This document shows, one piece after another, positions 8,313-17,816 of a stretch of DNA of 64,000 nt. The stretch is from Salegentibacter sp. Hel_I_6 (GTDB taxonomy: Bacteria > Bacteroidota > Bacteroidia > Flavobacteriales > Flavobacteriaceae): the NCBI RefSeq assembly GCF_000745315.1, contig NZ_JQNQ01000001.1:1860001-1924000 (forward strand), read 5' to 3'. The translations under genes were made by a program, and so were the position numbers. Each line of letters starts with the position of its first letter. The first letter of the stretch is position 1. The notes beneath the pieces are model-generated. The model worked only from the letters and a program-made list of their open reading frames with translations, made no database searches and was not told where the DNA came from.

Positions 8313-8771
8313 CTATATGGTTTTAGTTCGAAGTACCTCATCCACTTTTTGCCTGCCATAAAACCGAATAATTTCCTTCTTCTCTGTATCATTACCACGT
8401 TCAAATACTCTTTGTATAACAGCCTTGCTTTGTTTTTGCCAATCGATCTGATCCATATTGGTATCCCAAAACAATGATTTTCTAAGTAGAGAAATATTGG
8501 GAGATCGTAAATGCATTTTACTTTTTTCCCTATTTATTTCATAATAGGTTTGCAAAAGTGCCAATGTACCTTCTTCCAAATCTAGTTTTTTTTCAATCTT
8601 AAGAGCTAGAGGTATATTTAAATTTCTTTTTCCATTAGAAATAGCATTCAAAGTTTGCGGATGTTCCTGTATGGACATAGCAAATGGACGTTGCTTTATG
8701 GAACGTTTTTTTAGTTCCCGTTTTAAAACAATCCCCGGGTGTATTCCTTTATATTTTAATAAATCCTCCAT
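8313..8771 (-). CDS. HigA-like XRE antitoxin with C-terminal extension
   Basis: A 152-residue protein. Residues ~8-75 form a HigA/plasmid-maintenance type helix-turn-helix: IHPGIVLKRELKKRSIKQRPFAMSI...LNAISNGKRNLNIPLALKIEKKL, then LALLQTYYEI. Residues ~95-150 (LRKSLFWDTNMDQIDWQKQ...VFERGNDTEKKEIIRFYG) resemble a small C-terminal domain often found in Bacteroidota antitoxins beside AbiEii-type nucleotidyltransferases. The partner downstream is broken, so this is an orphan antitoxin still with an open frame. It probably binds its own promoter just upstream (TTGTTTATATT region near 8790-8800), though no palindrome stands out. Confidence 0.75.
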   Translation of the reverse strand: MEDLLKYKGIHPGIVLKRELKKRSIKQRPFAMSIQEHPQTLNAISNGKRNLNIPLALKIEKKLDLEEGTLALLQTYYEINREKSKMHLRSPNISLLRKSLFWDTNMDQIDWQKQSKAVIQRVFERGNDTEKKEIIRFYGRQKVDEVLRTKTI

Positions 8772-8864
8772 TTATCAAATATAAACAAAATTGTTTATAT
8801 TAAGATGTTATTTATAAGATTCTGAACAGCTGCAAAATAGGGTTGTATTTAAAATAATTTACTT

Positions 8865-9182
8865 TCTTCATCTTAAGTATTTTCCTTTTACAGTCGTATC
8901 TAACAATATTAATAAATCATAATGAATGAAATTTGATGTAATTTTCATTTACTTCTTTCAGCTCCATCGCATTACCTTTTGACGTCCCTTATCTTCAAGC
9001 TTTAAAATCATTGAGGAGTTATAAATAGCAGCGCGGTTTATGCACTGCGATTAATTTCAAAGCTTGTTCTTTTAACAGCAGAAGGTAGATGATGGAAGAT
9101 ATACTTAGTAAAAGGGAATCTGAAATCCTGATAGGCGAATTTTAGTTACTACCGAGCGAACTTGAACTTTTAAAACTTTAAT
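8865..9182. repeat. Dispersed intergenic repeat, copy A
   Basis: This gap holds no gene. Its sequence is recognisably the same as 18563-18880: shared blocks include CATCTTAAGnATTTTCCTTTT, CCATCGCATTACCTTTTGA, GAGGAGTTATAAATAGCA, TTTATGCACTnCG and TGAAATCCTGAT followed by GAATTTTAGTTACTA. It lacks the 3' third seen in copies B and C. No intact ORF; in one frame on the minus strand short protein-like scraps remain, so it could be a decayed small gene or a non-coding element. Confidence 0.65.
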
Positions 9183-9197
9183 TAAATGCTATTTTCT

Positions 9198-10124
9198 TTA
9201 TATCATTTTTTTTATCACCCGTTCCGGATAATCGGTAATAATTCCATCAACATCTAATTCAATCATTTTCTCAATAACTTCCTCTTCATTTACCGTCCAC
9301 GGAATTAATTTCATTTCCATACTTTTAATAGAATCAACAAAAGCAGTATCCTTTACCAATCCATAGTGTGGGCTATAGATTTCAGGTTGAAAATCGAGTA
9401 AATCGAGATTCTTTTGAATACCCTCCTTATAAACCAAATAGGCAGTTTCCACTCCTGGATAACTTTGATGAATTTCATTTAAAATGTTAACATCAAAAGA
9501 TTGTAAATTCATCTTCTGCTCAATATTCTTATTTTGGATTACCTCCATCACAAGATTCACGAATTCTTCCGGGGCTGGTTGATAATTTCCATATCTATCT
9601 TCTGAACTTTTTAATTCAATATTATAGCTCACAGGTTCCAAATTATTTTTCGATATATAATGCTCTACCGAGTCTATAGCTTCCGATAATAAAGGCTTAT
9701 AAGCTTTTTGTTTCTGCTGGTTTGGAAATAATCGATTTCCCTTCGATCCAGAATCAAACTTTTTAATGCTATCGTAAGACATCTCGTAAAGATTAAAGCT
9801 TTCTTGTTCATCTTCTGAAATACTATCTCCTGAAGGGGTAAGAACATATAGCGAATGCATAAAGGGCTCGTGAGAAACAACTACTTTTTTATCCCTGGAA
9901 ATCACCACATCCAATTCTATAACCTCAACGCCCTTTTTTACTGCGCTTATAAAAGCTGGAATAGTGTTTTCCGGGAAGTTCCCTCTATCCCCCCGGTGTC
10001 CCTGGACTTGCACCAGAGATCTTTCTACAATGACTTCTTCAACCTCTTGTTTTTGTTCCTGATTATTCTTACAGCCAATAGCAGCAACTAAAAAAGAAAA
10101 CAATACTGTTTTAATAACTCTCAT
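9198..10124 (-). CDS. Glycerophosphodiester phosphodiesterase lipoprotein
   Basis: A 308-residue protein with a lipoprotein signal (FSFLVAAIGCKNN). The catalytic signature GHRGDRGNFPENTIPAF (around residue 42) and ELDVVISRDKKVVVSHEP (Glu, Asp and His ligands, around residue 75) identify the GDPD family TIM barrel; the end shows the usual WTVNEEEVIEKMIELDVDGIITDYPE. It cleaves glycerophosphodiesters to glycerol 3-phosphate and an alcohol, probably in the periplasm. It is the last gene of the SusC-SusD-phosphoesterase operon, 87 bp downstream of the calcineurin-like gene, pointing to scavenging of phospholipid- or teichoic-type phosphodiesters. Confidence 0.9.
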   Translation of the reverse strand: MRVIKTVLFSFLVAAIGCKNNQEQKQEVEEVIVERSLVQVQGHRGDRGNFPENTIPAFISAVKKGVEVIELDVVISRDKKVVVSHEPFMHSLYVLTPSGDSISEDEQESFNLYEMSYDSIKKFDSGSKGNRLFPNQQKQKAYKPLLSEAIDSVEHYISKNNLEPVSYNIELKSSEDRYGNYQPAPEEFVNLVMEVIQNKNIEQKMNLQSFDVNILNEIHQSYPGVETAYLVYKEGIQKNLDLLDFQPEIYSPHYGLVKDTAFVDSIKSMEMKLIPWTVNEEEVIEKMIELDVDGIITDYPERVIKKMI

Positions 10125-10211
10125 CTTGATAAATTTTTAAAATAAAGGCCCACCCGAAAAATAGAGAACTGTGGGCAGGCCTTGCAAACTAACACAAAAA
10201 TTAAACTCAAC

Positions 10212-11807
10212 TTATTTAATCGGTTCTGCAATGCGATAACTGTCGCTTGCTGTATGAACTTTTCCAAACATATCGGTAGCTTTTATTTCTATAGTATGTT
10301 TCCCGGTCTCAAGATCCGTCGGAATATTTCCACGCCACAAATGTTCACTTTTGATAGGGTTTGAAGATCTTCTTCCCGGCATTAATTCCTCGGTCAAATC
10401 CCATTCATAGACCATTTCCACGTAAGAAGGATCATATTCTTCAAGATACTGCATCTCATTCCATTCGCCCTCATCAATTCTGTATGATACCTTATCTTCT
10501 TTGGTACCCATAAAGAAATTCACAAAAATTCCTGCCTTTGTCCTTCTGCCTTTAGCAACAACTCTGGGTGAAAAAACTTCCATTTGGTATTCTGCAGGTT
10601 TCCCAGCCACTTTATAATCTATATTATACTCATTACCATTAAAATTAATAAAGGCATAGCCCTTCGGTGTACCGTCCCTCATTGTTGAAATCGGGATATT
10701 ATTTTCATCTAATTTTCCTGAATACCAGTCTCCGGAAGTTGTCCCTACATTATAGTGATGATGGCGTTTTTCTTGTAGCCAACCTTCGTCTTTTCCAAAA
10801 AAATCCTGGCGTTGTATATGTGTATGTGCTGAAAGGGAAAGGGTGTGAGGAAAATCTTTTAAAAGATCAAAAAGCCTTTCCCTGTCCTTATCTCTGAAAG
10901 TATCTACACCATCGGGTTCACTTAAAGGAATATGCATCGCAAGAACTACTAAATGATCTTTAGGCACAAGCTTTAAATCATTTTCTATAAACTGAAACTG
11001 ATCTTCTCTAAAACCTCCCCAATAACCTTTCCCATCTCGAGGATCTGGATACAGCACATCATCTAAAACAAGAAAATGCACCTTTCCGAAATTAAAAGCA
11101 TAATTCGCCGGGCCAAAATGTGCTTCATAAGTTTCATCGGAAAGCGTATCGTTTTCCACATCGAAATTGATATCGTGGTTTCCCAGTAAGTTATACCAAG
11201 GGATCCCAACCCGTTTTACCGCTTTTATGTAGGGGTTAAAAAGGTCAAGATCATTACCAACCAGATCACCAAGACTTAATCCAAAAGGAACATTTTCAAT
11301 ACCTTCTACTTCGGCTACAATACCTTCTGCAAAATAATCTACTTCCTGTTGCGAGTATGGTTGCGGATCTCCAAAAATAAGCGCGGTAAAGTTCTCCTTC
11401 ACTTCGGCCGGAATTAAAGCAAAATCGACTGAACTGGGCAATTTCCCTGTTGACTCAACCCCCTTAAACTTTAATTCAGGTGAACCTTTGGGTTTATGGA
11501 TATAGAAAAACTGAGGAAGGTTATCTTCATTTCTTCCAACTTTATAACCTGCAGGTTTGATGACTGAAATGATATCATCCTGCCCTACCATCAATTCAAA
11601 TTTTCCTTTGGCATTGGTAAGCACCACGTCTCGTCCATTAGTAACGGCAACCTCAGCTATTCCTATTTCCCGTCTATCTTTTTTACCATTTTGGTTACTA
11701 TCTTCAAAAACATAGCCTGTGGCTTTTTCTTGGGCGACCAGGTTTAAACCTAGTAAACAGCTAACTGTTAGTGCAACTATTATTTTCATATTTATAAGTT
11801 CTTTCAT
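10212..11807 (-). CDS. Calcineurin-like metallophosphoesterase with N- and C-terminal beta domains
   Basis: A 531-residue exported protein (signal MKIIVALTVSCLLGLNLVAQ; the true start may be the second Met, MKIIV, six residues in). Residues ~30-80 form an SdrD-B/carboxypeptidase-regulatory-like domain (GYVFEDSNQNGKKDRREIGI). The phosphoesterase core follows: IFGDPQ, SLGDLVGND, LLGNHDIN, VVLAMHIPL and LSAHTHIQ supply the metal ligands. The last ~130 residues form a beta-rich C-terminal domain known from this subfamily. Two bp separate it from SusD. Together with GDPD it suggests extracytoplasmic dephosphorylation of imported phosphodiesters. Confidence 0.88.
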   Translation of the reverse strand: MKELINMKIIVALTVSCLLGLNLVAQEKATGYVFEDSNQNGKKDRREIGIAEVAVTNGRDVVLTNAKGKFELMVGQDDIISVIKPAGYKVGRNEDNLPQFFYIHKPKGSPELKFKGVESTGKLPSSVDFALIPAEVKENFTALIFGDPQPYSQQEVDYFAEGIVAEVEGIENVPFGLSLGDLVGNDLDLFNPYIKAVKRVGIPWYNLLGNHDINFDVENDTLSDETYEAHFGPANYAFNFGKVHFLVLDDVLYPDPRDGKGYWGGFREDQFQFIENDLKLVPKDHLVVLAMHIPLSEPDGVDTFRDKDRERLFDLLKDFPHTLSLSAHTHIQRQDFFGKDEGWLQEKRHHHYNVGTTSGDWYSGKLDENNIPISTMRDGTPKGYAFINFNGNEYNIDYKVAGKPAEYQMEVFSPRVVAKGRRTKAGIFVNFFMGTKEDKVSYRIDEGEWNEMQYLEEYDPSYVEMVYEWDLTEELMPGRRSSNPIKSEHLWRGNIPTDLETGKHTIEIKATDMFGKVHTASDSYRIAEPIK

Positions 11808-11809
11808 TT

Positions 11810-13246
11810 CTAATTATCCCACCAAACTTTAGTATTGATATTATCGCTTCCTCCAAGCATTTCTACAGCCTCCAGGTAATTTTCCCGGTTATTTACCTGA
11901 ATGTCTTGTGGATAAGTAAACCTAACGGGCATCATCCCATCATTTTCCATAGCTTCGGTTTTAGGAAGTTCAGGAAATCCGGTTCTTCTATATTCAAACC
12001 ACTGTTGATAATCCGTGAAATAAAGGGCATAATACTTTTGAAGCATAATTCTTTCTAAACTCCCATCGTATTGCGCCAGTTCATTTTCAAAATAGGCCTC
12101 AGGTATTTCAGCCTCCATTTGTTCTATCGCGGCATTCACCCCATTTAAATAATGGGCTTCGGCATCCCCGGTATATCCTCTTTGAGCTATCTCGGCCTTT
12201 ATGAATTCTACCTCAGCATAAGTAAGCAAGAATATTTGCATAGGATTTTCTACCTGTTCAATATTAAAAGTCGAGGCATTAAATTCAAATTGTGACTCTG
12301 GGCCTGCATAGGCGCTAGGAATTCCCCGGTAACCAATTGGATTATTATCCAGATCACTAGCCATGGTTCCTATGATTGGTCGCCTGGGATCTTCGAGTTC
12401 GTTTAAATTATCAACAAAGAATTCTGTTAGGTTCACATTCAATCGAAAATCCTGAGGTCTACCCCAAGGAGAAACGTTTGGAGTCACACCAGTAACCTGT
12501 AAAATTGCCGACTCCTCTGTGTTTTCAAAAACAGGATATTCCACAGGATCATTAATCATAGTAGTGAGTTCCTGAAAAGCATTCATCTCCTCAACATTTG
12601 AAACCCTAAGTAGTAATCGCATTCTTAAGGAGTTTGTGAATTTTTTCCATTTATTCACATCATTTTGAAATAAGATATCTTCAGCATACACCATGGTAGC
12701 ATCTGGATTATAAAGTTCATTGGCACGATCTAAATCGCCCAATATAGTCTCATAAATAAAAGGCTGAGTATCAAAAACCGGATAGAGATTTCCTTCTTCT
12801 CCCTTTACTGCATCGGTCATTGGGACAGGCCCAAAAATATCGGTAAGATTAGCGTAAACCCAGGCATTTAAAGTAAGCGCTATGGCCTCGTAATTTACAT
12901 CGCCGGCCTCTTCTGCTGCGGTTCGCATTTCATTAATATTATTCAACCAGCGGTAATAATTTGACCACGAAGAATTACCGATATTAGGACTTACGTCATA
13001 ACGGTGCAAACCACCAGACACACTAGGGAAGGGTAAAGAAACCTGCATAAGATCAAACGTTATACTGGCACTACGGTTGGCATTGTGCGTAGCCAACCCA
13101 TAAATAATCGGATTGATCAAAGTTCCCGGGCTTATTTCTGCTATGCGGTTTGGATCTTCGTTTATTTCCTCAAAATCTTTCGTACAGGCAAGCATTAGGA
13201 ATATTACTAAAAATGTTGCGCTAATCTTTTTTATATTATTCATCAT
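11810..13246 (-). CDS. SusD/RagB-type surface lipoprotein
   Basis: A 478-residue protein with lipoprotein signal (ATFLVIFLMLACTKDF) and the N-terminal EINEDPNRIAEISPGTLINPIIYGL typical of the SusD-like_2 branch. Helical TPR-like pattern includes WSNYYRWLNNINEM and LTLNAWVYANLTDIFGPVPMTDA; the C-terminal LTYAEVEFIKAEIAQRG and QKYYALYF.DYQQWFEYRRTGFP are strongly conserved family blocks. SusD sits as a lid on the SusC channel at the outer surface and delivers ligand. Seven bp downstream of susC. Ligand is not readable; neighbouring phosphodiesterases suggest a phosphorylated substrate. Confidence 0.93.
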   Translation of the reverse strand: MMNNIKKISATFLVIFLMLACTKDFEEINEDPNRIAEISPGTLINPIIYGLATHNANRSASITFDLMQVSLPFPSVSGGLHRYDVSPNIGNSSWSNYYRWLNNINEMRTAAEEAGDVNYEAIALTLNAWVYANLTDIFGPVPMTDAVKGEEGNLYPVFDTQPFIYETILGDLDRANELYNPDATMVYAEDILFQNDVNKWKKFTNSLRMRLLLRVSNVEEMNAFQELTTMINDPVEYPVFENTEESAILQVTGVTPNVSPWGRPQDFRLNVNLTEFFVDNLNELEDPRRPIIGTMASDLDNNPIGYRGIPSAYAGPESQFEFNASTFNIEQVENPMQIFLLTYAEVEFIKAEIAQRGYTGDAEAHYLNGVNAAIEQMEAEIPEAYFENELAQYDGSLERIMLQKYYALYFTDYQQWFEYRRTGFPELPKTEAMENDGMMPVRFTYPQDIQVNNRENYLEAVEMLGGSDNINTKVWWDN

Positions 13247-13253
13247 TAATCTG

Positions 13254-16200
13254 TTATAAATTAACTTGTAAATTAAATCCGTAGGTTGCCGGCGAAGGCA
13301 TTTGTCCCATTTCTACTCCAGGTAAAATAGTATCACCGTTTAGGGCGGCAGTTTCAGGGTCATAGATTGGGAAATCTGAGATCACGGCAAGGTTTCTCCC
13401 AAAGAGAGAAAGGCTTATATTCTGGATGGTATTATTAACAAACCAACTCTTGGGAAAATTATATTGTAAACTAACCTCCCTAAGTTTCAGGTATGAAGCA
13501 TCAAAAGAATTGGATTCTACATTAGCCCTTCTATAGTATCGGTTATACCAATCCGGCGTAATCGCTTCCGTAGTATTTGGAGAATAAGAGCCGTCTTCGT
13601 TTAATACTACACCTTCACCGACAATTACACCTTCTTCCCTTCCTCTAAAGGTAGATCTAAGTTTCCCCATTTGAGTCATCTTGTGATGAGATTGCGAATA
13701 GATAATACCTCCGTATTGTCCATCTAACAATACGCTCAAACCGAAATTCCCGAATTTGAAATTGTTTTGTAATCCTCCTCTCCAATCCGGACTGGCATCG
13801 CCTATATACATGATATCATCTGGGTAAGCTGGTAAGCCTCCGTTGTCATAGACTATTTCACCTTCCGGTGAACGAACAAAACCAGCTCCATAGATAGAAG
13901 TAGCCGTACCACCAACTTTAGCTATAATCCTAGCCTGGCCACCGCTTCCAATTTCTTGTTGCCCGTCTATCCCATCGGCCAGTTCCAGCACTTTATTCCA
14001 ATTCCTGGCCCAGGTAAGATTAGTGCTCCATTTAAATTTATCATTATTGATAATTTTAGCATTTAGCGCCAGTTCCACACCCCGGTTTCTAACCTCTCCT
14101 GAGTTTAATACCCCGGAACTATAACCCGTAGTAATATCTAAAGGAACCGAAATGATTTGATTTTTAGTAGAGGTTTGATACACTGTAGCATCCAGATTAA
14201 TCCTATTATCAAAAAGCCTGGCTTCAATCCCTGTTTCATAACTGGTAGTTATTTCAGGTTTGAAATTCGCATTATACAGGTTCGTTGGTGCCACTGCCGA
14301 ACTTGGAAAAGCATTCTGGCTGTAATATTTACTTGTTTTATAAGGATCTGTATCATTACCCACTTCGGCAAAGGAGAAACGGTATTTTAAATAGTCTACC
14401 GGTCCTGAAAAATTGAAGATTTCCGAAAGAATTATACTGGTATTTGCAGAAGGATAAAAGAACGAATTATTCTGGGTAGGGAGCGTACTGGACCAATCGT
14501 TACGACCGGTCACATCCAGAAATACCATATCCCTGAATGAAAATGAAGCCAGGCCATACAAACTGTTTATTTTCTTATTTCGGTCGTATGTATTTACAAT
14601 TGGATTATTAATTCCGTTTGCTAGCTTATATACATTTGGCACTACCAAACCATCAACAGCCGCATCGGTACGGCGATATTTATAATCCATCGCGTTTCCA
14701 CCACCTGAAACCGAGAATGACAGGTCCTTGCTAATTTCATCTTCGTAGGTCAACAAGAAATCAGAATTCACTTCTTGTTTCCAAACATCCTGGGTTTTGA
14801 AATATCCCCGGGCATACCTGTTAATACTGTACGGTCTTTTCTGCTCCCTATCTTGGTGATAAGTATTCAAAGAAGTTCGCAACATTAAATTTAGCTTGGG
14901 CGTTAATTGGATATTAGAAAAGATATTACCCACCAGTTGGTTACTTGCTAACGAATTTGTTGCCTCATAAGCTATTAAATAAGGATTATCTATATAAGAG
15001 CTAAAGGGTTGAATTTGCTGAAGATTCTCCTGCCCTTCCTGCCAAATAGGCTTAAGCCAATCCAGATCCACGTTTGGGTTCTGAAAAATCATAAAGTATG
15101 CTATAGAACCATTGTTATAACCAGTTCCAGGAAGGTTATCGCTGCTCCTGTTATTATAATTTAAGGTGGAACCAACTTCAATGTTCTTGGAAACCCGGTA
15201 CCTGGCATTTACTGAAGCGGTAATTCGCTCAAAACCGGTATTGGGCATAATCCATTCGTTATACTGATGTCCTACCGATGCCCGCATAGAACCATTTTTA
15301 TCACCACCTTGTAGGGTTACGTTATTGTTGGTTGTGATCCCGGTACGCCAGTAATCTTTTCGATTATCCCTGTAGGGGCGCCATAGTTGACGTTCCTCCG
15401 ATTGCCCACCAACTTCAGGATCATATTGATAATAATACTGCCCATCAAAACGTGGCCCCCAGGCACTACTGGTACCTCCGGTGCTATTGCCATCATCAGA
15501 ACCTCCATAAGAATAATAAGGCTCCCCGGCATCATTAAAAGATTTGCCCGTACCCTGCCCGTATTCATATTGAAAATCTGGCCATCGCTGAATTACATCA
15601 AAAGTAGTGCTCGTATTATATGAAATCCCCAAACCTTTTTGATTTGCACCAGATTTAGTAGTTATGATCAGGGCTCCGTTTGCAGCGCGACTCCCGTAGA
15701 GAGCGGTAGCACCAGCTCCTTTTAAAACCGAAACACTCTCTATATCTTCAAGGTTAAGGTCAGAGATCCCGTTGCCAAAATCTACCGGTGAGTCACCACC
15801 CATATAGGCATTTGAGGATCCTGAAGTAGTCATTTCTGTATTTATTGGAACCCCATCTACCACAATTAGCGCGTAATTTCCATTAGGATTAAGCGAGTTA
15901 TTCCCGCGCAGGGTTATCTGCTGCGAGTTAATAGGTCCAGATCCAGTAGAAACAATGTTCAAACCGGAAACCTTGCCTTTTAATCCAGCAGACCAGTTAT
16001 TGGGTACCGTTTGGGAGAGGTTTTCAGATTCCACGGTTTGTTGAGAAAACCCTAATCTTTTTTCTTCTCTTTTTATCCCTAATGCAGTTACCACTACTTC
16101 ATTAAGTGCATTCGCATTTTCTGAAAGGCTTACCTCGATTGGCTCTGAATTTTCAACAGTAATTTCCTCGTCATTAAAACCCATAAAGGAAATCTCCAGA

Positions 16201-16697
16201 TTGACCGGGAATTGAGAAACGTTCAAGTTGAAGTTCCCATCGAAATCGGTTGTGGTGCCATTAGAAGTTCCCACCTCTACTACAGTTGCTCCTGGAAGAG
16301 GTAATCCATCATGGTCAAGGACTTTCCCATTCGCACTAAGTTGGAATCTATCCGGACTTACCACGCTAATGGTATGATTTATTTTTTTGAATTGAAACCC
16401 AGTTTCAACCGATATCTTTTCAAATATTCTTTCTAATTTTTCATTAGTAAACTGAAATGTGAAATTATGTTTTACCTGGCTAATGCTTTCATCAAAAACA
16501 AAGGTGAAACCTGTTTTAGCTTCGATCGTCGAAAAAACTTCGGTAATAGAGGCATTTTGGACTTTAATGCTTATAGAAGTCTCATCATTGGCAGCTGCTC
16601 GAGCTATTGTACCACTTGGGATTAGCAATAAACCTACAATAGAAAACAGCAGGGTTTTGGATAAATAATTTAGAAAAAATTGTAGTTTAGTATTCAT
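13254..16697 (-). CDS. SusC/RagA TonB-dependent outer-membrane transporter with STN domain
   Basis: I prefer ATG at 16697 (MNTKLQFFLNYLSKTLLFS...), giving 1147 residues with a proper signal peptide; a longer frame upstream crosses a hairpin. Order: signal; STN (secretin/TonB N-terminal) domain (ITEVFSTIEAKTGFTFVFDES); carboxypeptidase-like beta domain (GKVLDHDGLPLPGATVVEVGTSNG..TDFDGNF); TonB-box-proximal NEVVVTALGIKREEKRLG; plug (ITLRGNNSLNPNGNYALIVVDGVPI); 22-strand barrel. The STN domain marks transducers that signal through FecR to an ECF sigma factor, and both genes lie directly upstream. It imports the ligand captured by SusD using TonB energy. Confidence 0.93.
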   Translation of the reverse strand: MNTKLQFFLNYLSKTLLFSIVGLLLIPSGTIARAAANDETSISIKVQNASITEVFSTIEAKTGFTFVFDESISQVKHNFTFQFTNEKLERIFEKISVETGFQFKKINHTISVVSPDRFQLSANGKVLDHDGLPLPGATVVEVGTSNGTTTDFDGNFNLNVSQFPVNLEISFMGFNDEEITVENSEPIEVSLSENANALNEVVVTALGIKREEKRLGFSQQTVESENLSQTVPNNWSAGLKGKVSGLNIVSTGSGPINSQQITLRGNNSLNPNGNYALIVVDGVPINTEMTTSGSSNAYMGGDSPVDFGNGISDLNLEDIESVSVLKGAGATALYGSRAANGALIITTKSGANQKGLGISYNTSTTFDVIQRWPDFQYEYGQGTGKSFNDAGEPYYSYGGSDDGNSTGGTSSAWGPRFDGQYYYQYDPEVGGQSEERQLWRPYRDNRKDYWRTGITTNNNVTLQGGDKNGSMRASVGHQYNEWIMPNTGFERITASVNARYRVSKNIEVGSTLNYNNRSSDNLPGTGYNNGSIAYFMIFQNPNVDLDWLKPIWQEGQENLQQIQPFSSYIDNPYLIAYEATNSLASNQLVGNIFSNIQLTPKLNLMLRTSLNTYHQDREQKRPYSINRYARGYFKTQDVWKQEVNSDFLLTYEDEISKDLSFSVSGGGNAMDYKYRRTDAAVDGLVVPNVYKLANGINNPIVNTYDRNKKINSLYGLASFSFRDMVFLDVTGRNDWSSTLPTQNNSFFYPSANTSIILSEIFNFSGPVDYLKYRFSFAEVGNDTDPYKTSKYYSQNAFPSSAVAPTNLYNANFKPEITTSYETGIEARLFDNRINLDATVYQTSTKNQIISVPLDITTGYSSGVLNSGEVRNRGVELALNAKIINNDKFKWSTNLTWARNWNKVLELADGIDGQQEIGSGGQARIIAKVGGTATSIYGAGFVRSPEGEIVYDNGGLPAYPDDIMYIGDASPDWRGGLQNNFKFGNFGLSVLLDGQYGGIIYSQSHHKMTQMGKLRSTFRGREEGVIVGEGVVLNEDGSYSPNTTEAITPDWYNRYYRRANVESNSFDASYLKLREVSLQYNFPKSWFVNNTIQNISLSLFGRNLAVISDFPIYDPETAALNGDTILPGVEMGQMPSPATYGFNLQVNL

Positions 16698-16741
16698 TAC
16701 AATTTGGCTATAGATTAATATTTGTAGTCTAATTTTTAAAT

Positions 16742-16772
16742 AGCCCATTGCTGTTGCAGCAGCAACGGGCTT
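16742..16772. terminator. Hairpin between fecR and susC
   Basis: GCCCRTTGCTG is followed after a four-base loop by its complement (CAGCAACGGGC), a strong 11-bp stem lying between the fecR stop and the susC start. On the plus strand it is followed by TTGTTTTT; on the minus (operon) strand only by a weak TATTTAAAA. It could be an intra-operon attenuator or RNA-processing site that lets sigma/anti-sigma and transporter genes be expressed at different levels. Confidence 0.6.
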
Positions 16773-16789
16773 GTTTTTGGCTAATTCAA

Positions 16790-17725
16790 TCAAATTCTTT
16801 TTTGTTTTCTTATAATTATGCTTTTAGGGTTGTTATAATTAATTTCTAAGTCTTTAATAAGCGCAATGCTTTGCAAGACGGTTTCCAGTTTTTCATCTTT
16901 AAACTTTCCAGAAATGGTGAGCTTTTGCAGGGTGGGATCAGCAAAGTCAATATTTACATCATACCAGTTTTCAAGGATTTTTGCAGTTTCTCCAAGACTC
17001 GTCTTGTTTAAAACAATAATATTTTTGGTCCAGGCATTATAGTTTTCACTATTCCATTCTGTAATATTTGGTTTTTCTTTTCCATGGAAAGCGAGCTGCA
17101 TATTTTTAGTGAGTCTTACCTTTTGTAATGGATCATTACCATAAGTTACTTCTACAACCCCAGAGTTCACGCTGATCTTTTCCCTCCCAGGTGAATATGC
17201 ATTTATATTAAATGAAGTGCCTAGAACTTTCGTTTCTATAGCACCTGATTTAATTCGAAAAGGTTTTTCAGGATTTGGCGCCACTTGAAAATATGCTTCG
17301 CCTTCCAGGGTTATTTTTCGATCTTCCTTAAAATTTTCGGGATAATTTATTTTAGAGCTGGCATTTAGAAAAACCTTGCTCCCATCATTCAGTTCGATTT
17401 CCTTTTTCTCACCTTTTACCGCCACCTGGGTAAGATCGTTTTCCAGTAACATACTAAGAAGTACTGAACCAATTAGCAGGAGTAGGACTGCCGCCGATGC
17501 TATTATTCTCTGATAATGTTTCTTTCTGAGGATTTTCTCTAATTGTAGTTTATCTTCTATCCTCTTTAAGAGTTTATTCCGCTTTTCCTGATCTAGGTTC
17601 ATAAAAGGAATTGCATCCTGCTCCTGCACTTTTCTTAAAAAAATATCTACTGCCAGCTTCTCCTGTGCGTTCACTTTCTTAGCTGCGTATTTCTCTGCTA
17701 AATAAATAAGTTCGTGTTTCTTCAA
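16790..17725 (-). CDS. FecR family anti-sigma factor
   Basis: A 311-residue protein: N-terminal cytoplasmic helical region (~1-80), one membrane helix (IIASAAVLLLLIGSVLLSML, residues ~88-107), then the periplasmic FecR domain (EKKEIELNDGSKVFLNASSKINYPENF...ITLEGEAYFQV...PFRIKSGAIETKVLGTSFNI) and a C-terminal STN-like domain (IDFADPTLQKLTISGKFKDEKLETVL). It holds the ECF sigma factor encoded 91 bp upstream until the SusC STN domain signals ligand binding. Genes are in the order sigma-fecR-susC-susD, the standard Bacteroidota arrangement. Confidence 0.92.
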   Translation of the reverse strand: MKKHELIYLAEKYAAKKVNAQEKLAVDIFLRKVQEQDAIPFMNLDQEKRNKLLKRIEDKLQLEKILRKKHYQRIIASAAVLLLLIGSVLLSMLLENDLTQVAVKGEKKEIELNDGSKVFLNASSKINYPENFKEDRKITLEGEAYFQVAPNPEKPFRIKSGAIETKVLGTSFNINAYSPGREKISVNSGVVEVTYGNDPLQKVRLTKNMQLAFHGKEKPNITEWNSENYNAWTKNIIVLNKTSLGETAKILENWYDVNIDFADPTLQKLTISGKFKDEKLETVLQSIALIKDLEINYNNPKSIIIRKQKRI

Positions 17726-17816
17726 AACCTGCTTTTAACTACAAGTCACAATTTTGGAGCTAAACACGTACTCTAGATTTGCTTCTTAAAGAACTCTTAA
17801 TATTAAGGTTCATTGA

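Noticed and set aside
16698..16793. Longer start of the SusC gene at 16793
   Set aside because: The extra 32 residues span the hairpin and precede a normal signal peptide, so ATG 16697 is preferred.
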